A stretch of DNA of 64,000 nucleotides from Acidaminococcaceae bacterium (GCA_022484685.1 JAKVKY010000004.1:1-64000); one strand, 5' to 3'; numbered from the stretch's first letter, positions 33,985-43,011 are shown. Numbers and translations are program-made. The notes: generated by a model not told the origin, from the letters alone.

Positions 33985-34240
33985 CGTTGAGGTGGAGATA
34001 ACGTCAGAAGATGTGCTTACAGAGAGTCCGGGAGGATGGGAACCGGATAGCGGCAGTCAGGCAAATGGACCACCGAGGGTGCAGTGAAATCAGGGAACTG
34101 AAAGTATCCTGCAACGTGACACTTGCGTTAAAAGCGAGGAATGTGTTAGCATTCTGCTCAACCTGCACAGCTTTGTGCAGTACAAGGTGGTACCGCAGAT
34201 CTTATGACGTCTGTCCTTGCAAGGGACAGGCGTTTTTTTA
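33985..34240 (+). ncRNA. T-box leader, predicted tryptophan-specific
   Basis: A T-box riboswitch upstream of trpD. An AGAGAGT AG-bulge motif is at 34021. The proposed specifier codon TGG (Trp) is at 34066-34068, followed by a purine. The antiterminator T-box AAGGTGGTACCGC lies at 34184-34196. A terminator CGTCTGTCC / GGGACAGGCG with a T-run ends at about 34239. Uncharged tRNA-Trp should stabilise the antiterminator and switch on trpD. The specifier choice rests on position and the downstream gene. Confidence 0.92.
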
Positions 34241-34318
34241 TGGGGTTACGGTTATCCATAGTTCGGCACATGCTAACATGGGTAACCGTAATTTTTTTTA
34301 AATGAGGAGGAAAAGAAA

Positions 34319-35344
34319 ATGATCAGACAGGCCATTGAAAAGATTGTGAACAAAGAGGATTTGACTTACAACGAAGCGTACACGGTGATGAATGAGATTA
34401 TGAGCGGGGAAACTTCGGCCACGCAAAACGCCGCGTTCCTGGCGGCGTTATCCACGAAGAGCACCAAGGCGGAGACGATTGTGGAAATCGCGGGCTGCGC
34501 TGCGGCCATGCGGGAACATGCTACGAAAGTGGTTACGGATTTGCCGGTTTTTGAAATCGTGGGTACCGGCGGCGATGGCGCCCACAGTTTTAATATTTCC
34601 ACTACGGCGGCTTTGATTTGTGCGGCGGGCGGCATGAAGGTAGCTAAACATGGTAACCGGGCCGCTTCTTCCCAATGCGGCACGGCCGACTGCCTGGAAG
34701 CCCTGGGGGTTAATTTGCAGCAAAGCCCCAAAAAATGCGTGGAACTGTTAAACAAGGTGGGCATGTGTTTCCTCTTTGCCCAAAAGTATCACACCTCCAT
34801 GAAATATGTGGGCGCCATCCGCAGGGAATTAGGTTTCCGCACCGTGTTTAATATTTTGGGGCCCTTAACCAATCCTGCTTCTCCGAAAACTATTTTATTA
34901 GGCGTGTATGATGAATATCTGGTAGCTCCTTTGGCGCAGGTGCTGATGAACCTGGGTGTCACCAGAGGCATGGTGGTCTATGGCCAGGATAAGCTGGATG
35001 AGATTTCGGCCAGCGCGCCTACCACGATTTGCGAATTTAAAGATGGCTGGAGCAAAACTTATACGGTGAAGCCGGAAGATTTTGGCTTTACCCGTTGTAC
35101 CAAGGCAGACTTAAAAGGCGGCGAGCCTAAGGAAAACGCCAAGATCCTCCGGGATATCCTGCAGGGAACCAAGGGACCCAAGCGGGTGGCGGCGGTGCTC
35201 AATGCGGGCGCGGCGCTGTATTTGGGCGGTAAGGCGGCCACCATGCAGGAAGGTATCGCTTTGGCGGAAAAAATAATCGCGTCCGGCAAGGCCACCCAGG
35301 TCCTGGAAAAATTTATTGAGATAAGCAACAGCCCGGAAATTTAA
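34319..35344 (+). CDS. trpD: Anthranilate phosphoribosyltransferase
   Basis: 341 residues, close to the usual TrpD length. The PRPP loop is [18 protein letters not shown] (about 81-98), then [21 protein letters not shown] and [23 protein letters not shown]. It transfers phosphoribose to anthranilate in tryptophan synthesis. AGGAGG-like sequence is present. It is preceded by a Trp T-box and followed by a terminator, so it is a single-gene unit with no other trp gene in the window. Either the rest of the pathway is elsewhere, or the enzyme serves another purpose. Confidence 0.93.
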   Translation: MIRQAIEKIVNKEDLTYNEAYTVMNEIMSGETSATQNAAFLAALSTKSTKAETIVEIAGCAAAMREHATKVVTDLPVFEIVGTGGDGAHSFNISTTAALICAAGGMKVAKHGNRAASSQCGTADCLEALGVNLQQSPKKCVELLNKVGMCFLFAQKYHTSMKYVGAIRRELGFRTVFNILGPLTNPASPKTILLGVYDEYLVAPLAQVLMNLGVTRGMVVYGQDKLDEISASAPTTICEFKDGWSKTYTVKPEDFGFTRCTKADLKGGEPKENAKILRDILQGTKGPKRVAAVLNAGAALYLGGKAATMQEGIALAEKIIASGKATQVLEKFIEISNSPEI

Positions 35345-35363
35345 AAGCGGATCCAAGCAAAGC

Positions 35364-35393
35364 AAAAGAGGTTTCCTGGGGGGAACCTCTTTT
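35364..35393 (+). terminator. Intrinsic terminator after trpD
   Basis: Stem AAAGAGGTTTCC / GGGAACCTCTTT with a G-rich loop, followed by TTTT. Confidence 0.85.
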
Positions 35394-35409
35394 TAATGTT
35401 TGTAAAAAT

Positions 35410-35560
35410 GCGCTAGGTCTAAAAGCCATAAGACCGCATGGTTATGCTGTTTGCAGGGGTGGTTTACACCCTAAACTCACAGGAGGCCCATAGACGTGTT
35501 TTAAAGCCTCAGGGTATACCTGGATACCTGAAAAACCGTTCTGGCGCGTCTAGTGACAGT
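35410..35560 (+). ncRNA. Candidate structured RNA, family not recognised
   Basis: No convincing gene lies between trpD and the beta-helix gene (35394-35782), but several pairings are clear. These are hairpin GGTCT/AGACC (35416-35435), hairpin GGGTG/CACCC (about 35457-35471), a long-range stem TAGACGTG/CGCGTCTA (about 35491 with 35552), and inside it a hairpin CAGGGTAT/ATACCTG. The strand is unproven. It may instead be the remnant of a mobile element. The rest of the stretch to 35782 holds a small hairpin (GGAGCA/TGCTCC) and nothing else I can name. Confidence 0.4.
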
Positions 35561-35782
35561 GGACACAAAAAACGAAGGCATGGGGCTAGAGCCAAAGTAA
35601 GGACTTTTTGTCCACAAAATAAGGACAGAAAATGTTAAAAATGTTACACTTTTGCCAAATTTAGGGCTAAAAACACTACTTTTTTGAGGGTGCGGAAAAG
35701 GGAGCATTCAGCGCTGCTCCATCCCTATTTTTTACCTTTAAAACGCCTGAAAAATTGTTTTTCCATAGTCTGGCCATCATTT

Positions 35783-36658
35783 TTACAGGTCCCGTAATTC
35801 CAGCTTACAATTTACAAAGGTGGTGCCGTATTTTTTCAGGCGTGTTACTTCCAAAGGATTGACATTCTCGAAAGTGCAGTCCTTAAAGGTAACCTGCTGG
35901 TTGACCCACCAGTTCTGGTCATAATTTTGGGCGGCCAGGGAATATTTGGCGGCGTAATCCGCCGGGTCGCCTTTGAGGTAAGTATGAACTTTACGGGTGG
36001 GGTCCACGCTGATCTGGCAGTTGTCAAACTCCAGGCCCTGGATCTTATCGCTGGTGTTCAGGACGCTGAAATTCCCGTTATGCACAAATTTAGTCCCCAC
36101 GAATTTAGTGTGGGTGACTTCGGACAGGTCTAAAAGATTATAGGTGCAGTGGTGGATATAAGAATCCTTGACTTCTAACTGATCCACGTATCTTAAGGTC
36201 AATCCGTTTTCGCCGCAGCCGTAGATATCCATCCTGTCAAATTTTATTTTTTCCGAAGCCTCCATGCGCAGCGCGTCGCCCTCGCAGCCTTTAGGCTGCT
36301 GTACGTGGCCGATGCTGAAATTTTGTAATTCCAGGTCGCTGCAGTCTTTGATCAAAAGGACGTCGCTGTCAGAGTAAGGAGAAAGCAGTTCCGTCTTGCC
36401 GGGACCGGTGGCGATAATTTTTAAATTATGCACGCCGGTGATGTACATGCGCCGTTCGTAAATATTTTTGGCGTTGCGGCTGGTAAAACCCAGAGCGTCG
36501 CTCAGTTTATAAACGCCCGGCGTCAGGAAGATGATCCTGTCGGAGCCGATACTATTTAACAGTTCCACCATGCTGGAGACGGTTATTTTTTCCACGGCCC
36601 CGGCGGTGCTGCCGCTCACAAACAGCAGCGTCAGTAACAAAACCAAAAACTTGGACAT
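35783..36658 (-). CDS. Exported right-handed beta-helix protein
   Basis: 291 residues from ATG 36658, chosen for GAGGAG 7 bases upstream and the signal peptide that starts there (SKFLVLLLTLLFVSGSTAGA). The body is a parallel beta-helix: repeated short strands with turns, such as LKIIATGPGKTELLSPYSDSDVLLIKDCSDLELQNFSIGHV. Asn ladders and a GxxG pattern are seen. Such proteins are often pectate-lyase-like or bind surface sugars, but I see no clear catalytic triad. It stands alone, convergent with trpD. Confidence 0.75.
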   Translation of the reverse strand: MSKFLVLLLTLLFVSGSTAGAVEKITVSSMVELLNSIGSDRIIFLTPGVYKLSDALGFTSRNAKNIYERRMYITGVHNLKIIATGPGKTELLSPYSDSDVLLIKDCSDLELQNFSIGHVQQPKGCEGDALRMEASEKIKFDRMDIYGCGENGLTLRYVDQLEVKDSYIHHCTYNLLDLSEVTHTKFVGTKFVHNGNFSVLNTSDKIQGLEFDNCQISVDPTRKVHTYLKGDPADYAAKYSLAAQNYDQNWWVNQQVTFKDCTFENVNPLEVTRLKKYGTTFVNCKLELRDL

Positions 36659-36800
36659 GGCCTGCTCCTCCCTTCGGTTACTTCTTAAAAAGGTTAACTT
36701 GTAAAAAATGTTAATCCCTAAAAATAAATAGCGGTAGAAACCTGCCCGCGGCGGCAGGTTTTTCTTTGTCATCTTCATTATAACCGCAAAGAAATCTGGC

Positions 36801-36824
36801 CGTACTGAGGCTGTCCTCAGTACG
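36801..36824 (+). repeat. Palindromic intergenic element, copy 3 of 4
   Basis: The longest copy: a perfect 10-bp inverted repeat, CGTACTGAGG-CTGT-CCTCAGTACG, about 75 bases before the GTG start of the Ydj-like operon. A TATACT box (about 36843) follows shortly after. Confidence 0.8.
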
Positions 36825-36898
36825 GTCTTTACTTTTTTATTTTATACTAAGCTTGAAGGAAAGTAACGAGCTGCGTAATTTTTTAGGAGGTGAGTACA

Positions 36899-38014
36899 GT
36901 GGCTGATACTTCTGTTAGCTACAAATGCCCTAAGTGCGGCGCGCCCCTCAGTTTTTTGCCGGGGCACGACAAGGTTACCTGCGAATTCTGCGGTAGCGAA
37001 TATACTACTGCCGAGATGGAGCAGCTGTTTGCTGCTAAAGACAATCAGGCCGCGGCTGCCGGGGCTAAAGAAGCCGCCGGCGGTTCCGGGTGGGATACCA
37101 GTCAGGCGGGTACGGAGTGGCAGGCAGGCGAGACGGAGAAATTCCAAACTTTCGTATGCTCCTCCTGCGGCGCCGAACTGGTCACCGATGGCAACACCAT
37201 GGCCACCGAATGTGTGTACTGCGGCAATCCGACCATGCTGCCGCAACGTTTTGACGGTTCCCTGAAACCGGATTTTATCATTCCTTTTAAAAAGACCAAG
37301 GAAGAAGCCGTGGCGGCTTTGAAAGCTTTTTACGAAGGCAAGAAGCTGCTGCCGGATGCTTTTACCGCCCATAACCGGGTGGAAGCCATCCAGAGTTTGT
37401 ACGTGCCGTTCTGGCTGTTTGATTCTCAGGTCCATGCCCTGTTCCATTATGACGCCGCCAACGTGAAAATGTATCAGGAAGGCAACGACGACGTCAAGGA
37501 AACGGAACATTATAACTGCGTGCGGGAAGCCGACATCCAGTTTAAAAAGATTCCCGCCGACGGCAGCAAGAAGATGGACGACGACTACATGGACAGCATC
37601 GAGCCCTTCAATTACGAAGAGATGGTGCCCTTTACCACCGCGTATCTGACCGGCCATCTGGCGGATAAATACGACGTGACCGCGGAAGAAAGTGCGGTCC
37701 GCGCCGAGGCCCGGGTCAATGCCAGCACCAAGGCTATCATGGACGCCAGCGTGGAATTTGATACCGTTAATGTTACGGACAGCAAGATTGACAAGACCGG
37801 CGGCGACGTGAAGTACGCCATGGTGCCGGTGTGGATCCTGACCACCAAGTATGACGGTAAACCGTATACTTTTATGATGAACGGCCAGACGGGCAAATTT
37901 ATCGGCAGCCTGCCTACGGATAAAGGCAAGGAAAATAAATATATGGCCATGGCTTTTGGCGCCGTGCTGGTAGCCGCGGTCATCATCATTAACGTCGTCA
38001 GCAGATTATTATAA
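36899..38014 (+). CDS. YdjG-like zinc-ribbon membrane protein
   Basis: About 371 residues from GTG 36899, preferred because AGGAGG at 36885-36890 is 8 bases away; an upstream in-frame GTG overlaps the ribosome site. Two zinc ribbons open the protein: CPKCGAPL with CEFCGS (about 9-35), and CSSCGAEL with CVYCGN (about 85-110). A soluble alpha/beta region follows (IIPFKKTKEEAVAAL, QSLYVPFWLFDSQV, VPVWILTTKYDGKPYTFMMNGQTGKFIG), then one C-terminal membrane helix. B. subtilis YdjG has this type of build and works with YdjH, YdjI and PspA at the membrane. It is first in an operon and is related to the N-terminal part of the sensor protein at 44409. Confidence 0.85.
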   Translation: MADTSVSYKCPKCGAPLSFLPGHDKVTCEFCGSEYTTAEMEQLFAAKDNQAAAAGAKEAAGGSGWDTSQAGTEWQAGETEKFQTFVCSSCGAELVTDGNTMATECVYCGNPTMLPQRFDGSLKPDFIIPFKKTKEEAVAALKAFYEGKKLLPDAFTAHNRVEAIQSLYVPFWLFDSQVHALFHYDAANVKMYQEGNDDVKETEHYNCVREADIQFKKIPADGSKKMDDDYMDSIEPFNYEEMVPFTTAYLTGHLADKYDVTAEESAVRAEARVNASTKAIMDASVEFDTVNVTDSKIDKTGGDVKYAMVPVWILTTKYDGKPYTFMMNGQTGKFIGSLPTDKGKENKYMAMAFGAVLVAAVIIINVVSRLL

Positions 38015-38028
38015 AGGAGGTGGCAGAC

Positions 38029-38871
38029 ATGAAGAAACTTTGGAAAATCATCGCTTTAACCCTCGTAGTTGTTTTCGCAGTAGCTGCCATCGCCGCAGCT
38101 GCTCCGATTCCCATCGTGGATCCCAATAACGCCCTGACCAAGGCGGACACCAAGTCCCTGGAAGGACGCATCAAGGAACTGGAACGCAAGCATAATATCA
38201 ATATCGGCGTGCTGCTGCTCACCGTACCTAACGGCAAGCAAAGCGGCGCCGTGGCCTCCGGTTATCTGACCCAGAACGGCTACGCCAATGCCGTGAACGG
38301 CGGCGTGGTTTTACTGCTGGATTTGCAAAATCACGGCTGGTACGTGGCCACCGATAAAAAGATGGAGAAGGCCATTACCGCCGAGTACGGCGTCAAACGT
38401 CTGGGTACCAATATCGTGGCCAACATGAAAAGCAGTAGTAGTCCGGCGCCGGCCATCAGAAGTTTTTTAACCGGCGTGGATGAACTGTACGGTTATTATA
38501 AAACTAACGGCAAGGCCATGACCAAGGCCAACGAAACGGCAGCCGGCGCTGCCAAACAGGAGAGCGCGGCGGCTCAGGATAAATCCCCGGGCATTTTCAG
38601 CTACCTGGCCGGACTGGTGGCTTCCGTGGCCGCTGCCTTTGGTTATCGCAGCAACCTGCGGAGCAAGATGAGCAACGTAGCTACGGCCAATACCGCGACA
38701 GAATATGTGGATGAGGAAGGCTTGAACATGACCACGTCCACGGATGAATTTGACCATACGGATCTGGTACGTACGCCCCGGGCTAACAGTAAACCCCAGG
38801 AAACCAGGGACGATGTGGTGACGGAATCTCATAACGATGACAAGAGCAGTGGCGGCGGCGGTAAATGGTAA
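38029..38871 (+). CDS. TPM-domain (YdjH/YgcG-like) membrane protein
   Basis: 280 residues from ATG 38029 (AGGAGG 8 bases upstream). A signal or membrane helix (about 6-23) is followed by a TPM domain (about 28-150: IVDPNNALTKADTKSLEGRIKELERKHNINIGVLLLTV, then GVVLLLDLQNHGWYVATDKKMEKAIT). A second hydrophobic segment, near FSYLAGLVASVAAAFGY, precedes a polar tail ending in a glycine cluster, GGGGKW. TPM proteins are membrane-anchored and often sit with SPFH proteins or YdjG. It starts 15 bases after the YdjG-like gene. Confidence 0.85.
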   Translation: MKKLWKIIALTLVVVFAVAAIAAAAPIPIVDPNNALTKADTKSLEGRIKELERKHNINIGVLLLTVPNGKQSGAVASGYLTQNGYANAVNGGVVLLLDLQNHGWYVATDKKMEKAITAEYGVKRLGTNIVANMKSSSSPAPAIRSFLTGVDELYGYYKTNGKAMTKANETAAGAAKQESAAAQDKSPGIFSYLAGLVASVAAAFGYRSNLRSKMSNVATANTATEYVDEEGLNMTTSTDEFDHTDLVRTPRANSKPQETRDDVVTESHNDDKSSGGGGKW

Positions 38872-38914
38872 GCACGGCCCCGCCCATATCTTAAGACTAA
38901 GGAGGCGAATTCCT

Positions 38915-39994
38915 ATGCGAACCGGTAAACTTTTAGTGTTGACCTTGTTACTATGTTTGTTAAGCTGCATGCCTCTGCACAGTGAGGCGAAAGAAGCTGT
39001 GATCTTGGACACGGACATGGTGGACCTTTTTGATGACGGCGTGGCCATGTTGATGTTAGCCAAGTCGCCCCAGATTGATTTACTGGGCGTGACCATCGTC
39101 ATCGGCAACACCTGGGTGGAAACGGGTACGGCCAGCGCCATCCGGCAGCTGGAAGGCATCAACCGCCTGGATATTCCGGTAGCGGTAGGACTGAACCGGT
39201 TGACCCGGGCCGGACGGATTGAACATATGGCCACGGAGAAAAAGATGTTTGGCCGGGGCGCGGACCCCCATCTGGGCGCAGCCGGCTATCCGGAACCAAC
39301 GTCCTGGCAGGCGGCCTACCGGGCTAATTACCATGCCGAGCCTAAAGGACAACCCGTTAACGAACACGGCGTGGATTTTTTGATCAGGAACATTAAGGCC
39401 CGTCCCCACGAAATTACTATCGTTTCCATCGGCACCAGCGCCAACCTGGCGGCAGCTATCCGTCGGGCGCCCGAAATTGTGCCGTTAGTAAAACGGGTAG
39501 TTTATATGGGCGGCGCATTCTTCCAGCAGGGCAACGTGATGCCGGCGGCGGAATTTAATTTCTGGTTTGACCCGGAAGCCGCACGTACCGCACTGCGCGC
39601 TCCCTTTAAAGAACAAATCATTTTCCCGCTGGACGTGTGCGAAAAGATTCATTTTACCGCGGCCCGTTACCAGGAAGTCAAGAGTCACCTGCGTAACCCC
39701 CTGTTCCAGGAGATGTTCGCGCACCACTGGACCAAGGCGGCTTTTGACCAGGATAAAAATTATTACACCTTTGTCTGGGACGTACTGACGGCGGCCATGC
39801 TGGCCGATCCGACCCTGGTAACCGAAGCGCGCAGCTACCCGGTAGATGTAGATACCACCTACGGTCCTTCTTACGGACAATCCCTGGCTTTCAGGGGTTA
39901 CGGTCCTGAAGGCACCCAGACGGCCAAGATCGTTTTCAGCGTCGACCAGGATAAATTGTGGAAGATGATTGATAATCTCTGCGAGAGTTTATAG
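38915..39994 (+). CDS. Lipoprotein nucleoside hydrolase
   Basis: 359 residues from ATG 38915 (AGGAGG 9 bases upstream). The N-terminus has a hydrophobic run and lipobox LLSC, so it is probably an exported lipoprotein. The calcium-binding motif is the variant DTDMVDLFDDGVA, with extra residues compared with the usual DTDPGxDD. Further family features are VTIVIGNTWVETG, GADPHLGAAGYP, VYMGGAFFQQGN and AEFNFWFDPEAA. It should cleave the N-glycosidic bond of nucleosides outside the cytoplasm. It sits between YdjH-like and 5'-nucleotidase genes, so the two enzymes could take external nucleotides to free base. Confidence 0.88.
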   Translation: MRTGKLLVLTLLLCLLSCMPLHSEAKEAVILDTDMVDLFDDGVAMLMLAKSPQIDLLGVTIVIGNTWVETGTASAIRQLEGINRLDIPVAVGLNRLTRAGRIEHMATEKKMFGRGADPHLGAAGYPEPTSWQAAYRANYHAEPKGQPVNEHGVDFLIRNIKARPHEITIVSIGTSANLAAAIRRAPEIVPLVKRVVYMGGAFFQQGNVMPAAEFNFWFDPEAARTALRAPFKEQIIFPLDVCEKIHFTAARYQEVKSHLRNPLFQEMFAHHWTKAAFDQDKNYYTFVWDVLTAAMLADPTLVTEARSYPVDVDTTYGPSYGQSLAFRGYGPEGTQTAKIVFSVDQDKLWKMIDNLCESL

Positions 39995-40012
39995 TAAAGG
40001 CAGGAGGCAAAC

Positions 40013-41578
40013 ATGATGCGCAAACTTGTACAAAGTTTTTTACTCCTGGTCCTGGTACTGCTAAATTCCCTGGGCCTGGCCGCCGGTCTGGAACCGCTCA
40101 GTTTGCAGTTCCTGCTGGTCAATGATTTTCACGGCCAGATCCGCCAGGACGCGGAGGCGCCCGGAGCTTTAAAACTTCTGACCACGGCGGATATTTTGGT
40201 AAAAACTAATCCGGAAGGCAGTATCCTTATCGGCGGCGGCGATATGTTGTCCGGTACTTTGGACAGCAATGAATTTAGGGGACGCCCTGCCCTCGAAATG
40301 ATGAACGCCATGGGTTTTGTGGCGGATGCCTGCGGCAATCATGCTTTTGATAATAACGGCAAGGTGATCCGCCAGCAGGCTCACTGGGCCAAGTTCCCCT
40401 TCCTGGCCGCCAACATCAGGGACCGGGAGGGTAATTATGCCAAGCCGTTCCAGCCTTCCGTCCTGGTGACGAAAAAAGGCGTGAAGGTTGGCATCGTGGG
40501 ACTGGCCACCATGGAAACGCCGGTAAAAGCCACGCAGAGTAACATGGAAGGTTTTGTCTTTACGGATCCGGTGAAGGAAGGCAACGCGGCCATCGCCGCT
40601 TTGAGAAAGCAAGGCGCCCAGGTCATAGTTCTGGTGGCGCATATGGCTACCTCCCAGGCGAAAGATGGCAAGATTACCGGCGCTGAACTTCTGCCGCTGG
40701 TAGAAAAACTGGATCCGGTAGACGTGATCCTCAGTGGCCACAGCCATGAAGTAGTGGCCGGGTTTGTGACTGTTAACGGACGGCAGGTGCCGCTGGTACA
40801 ATCCGGCTGGGCCGGCAATAATGTGGCCGGCGTCAGAGCTGTGTACGCTCCGGATTTGCAGGCCCTGACCCAGGTGCAGCCGTTTATGCAGGGCACTGCT
40901 AACACGGTACCCGCGGTGGATCCCAAACTGCAAAAACGCTTAGAGAGTTTCTTGACCTCGGTGGATAAAAAATACCGGACGCCGCTGGCGACCAACGTCA
41001 GCACTTTAGTCAGCGACCGCTGGGATCCCCAGGCTTCTGCCTGCGCCGATGTCTTTATGGATCTGCTGCGCCAGGAAACCGGCGCCCAGGTGGCGCTGTA
41101 TAATGGCGGCGGTTTCAGGTCCGAGCTGCCCGCAGGCGACGTGACCCAGGTCAGCATCATGAATGTCTTCCCGTTTAACGGCGTAGTGTATACCGCCGAG
41201 CTGAAAGGCAGCGACCTGAGAAAAGCCGTGGAACACGGGCTGGACAATAAGAAATATGGTTTCCTGCGTTTTTCCGGCCTCCAAGTAATTGGCAGGGTGG
41301 ACCTGCCCGAAGGCCAGCGCATCGTGGACTTGAAGCTCAGCGATGGCACGGAGGTAAAAGATGACCAGCTGTATAAGATCAGTACCAACGATTTTCTGCT
41401 CAGCGGCGGTGATGATTACAGCATGGTGAAAAATGCCACGCAGGTGGTGAAAAAAGGTTTGGAAGTGCCGTTCATGAAGAAGGCGCTGCAGAAAAAGCAG
41501 AAGCTGGATTATCATCCGGATAACCGGTTGCAGATCGTCGGCGGCAGTACCGCTGGTTCTGTGCAGCATCATAAGTAA
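40013..41578 (+). CDS. Exported 5'-nucleotidase/UshA-like metallophosphatase
   Basis: 521 residues (start ATG 40013 or 40016, both near AGGAGG). A signal peptide covers about 1-25. The metallophosphatase domain has FLLVNDFHGQI, GGGDMLSG, GNHAFDNNG and LSGHSHEVVAG (about 35-265). The C-terminal nucleotide-binding domain has YNGGGFRSELPAGDV, VFPFNGVVYTAEL and TNDFLLSGGDDYSMV. It removes phosphate from extracellular nucleotides. The product nucleosides suit the hydrolase encoded 18 bases upstream. Both lie inside the Ydj-like operon. Confidence 0.92.
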   Translation: MMRKLVQSFLLLVLVLLNSLGLAAGLEPLSLQFLLVNDFHGQIRQDAEAPGALKLLTTADILVKTNPEGSILIGGGDMLSGTLDSNEFRGRPALEMMNAMGFVADACGNHAFDNNGKVIRQQAHWAKFPFLAANIRDREGNYAKPFQPSVLVTKKGVKVGIVGLATMETPVKATQSNMEGFVFTDPVKEGNAAIAALRKQGAQVIVLVAHMATSQAKDGKITGAELLPLVEKLDPVDVILSGHSHEVVAGFVTVNGRQVPLVQSGWAGNNVAGVRAVYAPDLQALTQVQPFMQGTANTVPAVDPKLQKRLESFLTSVDKKYRTPLATNVSTLVSDRWDPQASACADVFMDLLRQETGAQVALYNGGGFRSELPAGDVTQVSIMNVFPFNGVVYTAELKGSDLRKAVEHGLDNKKYGFLRFSGLQVIGRVDLPEGQRIVDLKLSDGTEVKDDQLYKISTNDFLLSGGDDYSMVKNATQVVKKGLEVPFMKKALQKKQKLDYHPDNRLQIVGGSTAGSVQHHK

Positions 41579-41613
41579 GGCGGCACATAAATTTCTTTGA
41601 AGGAGGCAGCAAG

Positions 41614-43011
41614 ATGGGACTTATTAAAGCGATTCAGGGAGCTGTGGGCGGCGTCTTATCCGACCAATGGCGTGAGTACTTTTACTGTGAGGGCATGGGT
41701 GCGGATGTGCTGGTCATGAAGGGCATGAAGCGGATCAGCAGCAAGGACCGCAGTTCCAATACCAGCGGCGAAGATAATATTATCAGCAACGGCTCCATCA
41801 TTGCCGTGAACGACGGCCAGTGCATGATTATCGTGGAACAGGGCAAGGTGGTGGAAGTGTGCGCCGAACCCGGCGAATTTACCTATGATAAATCCACCGA
41901 GCCGACCGTACTGTACGGTGATTTGGGCCAGAACGTGGTGGACGTGTTCAAGAAGATCGGGAAACGTTTTACCATGGGCGGCGACACCGGCAAGGACCAG
42001 AGAATTTATTTCTTCAACACCAAGGAAATTGTGGGGAATAAATACGGCACCCCCAGCGCGGTACCGTATCGGGTCGTAGACAGGAACGTAGGCCTGGATG
42101 TGGATATTGCCATTAAATGTTTCGGCGAGTACAGCTACAAGGTTATCAACCCCATCCTCTTTTATACCAATGTGTGCGGCAACGTGGAGGAAGATTACCG
42201 CCGGGACCAGATTGACAGCCAGCTGAAGACGGAACTGTTGACTTCCCTGCAGGCGGCTTTCGCCAAGATTTCCGACCTGGGCATCCGTTACAGCGCGCTG
42301 CCGGGACACACCACGGAAATTGCCGACGCGCTGAACCAGGTTTTGAGCGCCAAATGGAAAGATCTCCGCGGCCTGCAGATTGTTTCTTTCGGCGTCAGCA
42401 GCGTCAAGGCCAGCGACGAAGACGAAAAGATGATTAAGGAGCTGCAACGCAGCGCAGCTTTCAGAGATCCCACCCTGGCGGCGGCCAACCTGACCGCGGC
42501 CCAGGCGGATGCAATGAAGCTGGCAGCGCAGAACAGCGGCGGCATGGGCGCAGCCTTTGGCTTTATGGGTATGAACATGGCGCAGCAGGCCGGGGGCATG
42601 AATGCCCAGCAGCTGTATAACATGGGTCGTCCGCAAGGCGGCGGTCCGGGACCGGGTATGCCCGGCGGCGCACCTCAGGGCGGCGCTCCGGCTCCTCAGG
42701 GTGGTTACGGTATGGCGGCCGGTGGTGCGGCGGGCGGTTGGGATTGTGCCTGTGGCCAGAAAAATAACACGGGCAAATTCTGCAGCTCCTGCGGCAAACC
42801 GAAACCGGAAGCGGTTCAAGGCTGGACCTGTCCGAAATGCGGCGCGGTGAACCAGGGTAAATTCTGCCAGCAATGCGGCACGCCTAAACCGGCAGGGGAA
42901 CCTTTGTATAAATGTGATAAGTGCGGCTGGCTGCCGCCGGATCCCCATCATCCGCCCAAGTTCTGTCCGCAGTGCGGCGATCCCTTTGATGATAACGACG
43001 TGCAAAAATAA
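41614..43011 (+). CDS. YdjI-like SPFH protein with C-terminal zinc ribbons
   Basis: 465 residues, no signal peptide. The first about 290 residues form an SPFH/virion-core-like domain (MGLIKAIQGAVGGVLSDQWREYFYCE, then ISNGSIIAVNDGQCMIIVEQGKVVEVCAEPGEF). A Gly/Ala/Met/Gln-rich linker (about 310-370) leads to three zinc ribbons (CACGQKNNTGKFCSSCG, CPKCGAVNQGKFCQQCG, CDKCGW...FCPQCG). B. subtilis YdjI is an SPFH protein of this type, needed to place YdjG, YdjH and PspA at the membrane. It ends the Ydj-like operon; a stem-loop follows. Confidence 0.87.
   Translation: MGLIKAIQGAVGGVLSDQWREYFYCEGMGADVLVMKGMKRISSKDRSSNTSGEDNIISNGSIIAVNDGQCMIIVEQGKVVEVCAEPGEFTYDKSTEPTVLYGDLGQNVVDVFKKIGKRFTMGGDTGKDQRIYFFNTKEIVGNKYGTPSAVPYRVVDRNVGLDVDIAIKCFGEYSYKVINPILFYTNVCGNVEEDYRRDQIDSQLKTELLTSLQAAFAKISDLGIRYSALPGHTTEIADALNQVLSAKWKDLRGLQIVSFGVSSVKASDEDEKMIKELQRSAAFRDPTLAAANLTAAQADAMKLAAQNSGGMGAAFGFMGMNMAQQAGGMNAQQLYNMGRPQGGGPGPGMPGGAPQGGAPAPQGGYGMAAGGAAGGWDCACGQKNNTGKFCSSCGKPKPEAVQGWTCPKCGAVNQGKFCQQCGTPKPAGEPLYKCDKCGWLPPDPHHPPKFCPQCGDPFDDNDVQK

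Noticed and set aside
35438-35707. Two short open frames (66 and 68 residues, opposite strands) after trpD
   Set aside because: Neither has a ribosome site or recognisable motif, and the region is better explained by RNA-like pairings; reported as a candidate structured RNA or element remnant instead.
36842-37657. A 271-residue open frame on the minus strand
   Set aside because: It is antisense to the YdjG-like gene, whose zinc ribbons, ribosome site and operon position are convincing.
41656-43005. A 449-residue open frame on the minus strand
   Set aside because: It is antisense to the SPFH gene; the plus-strand protein has clear SPFH and zinc-ribbon motifs.
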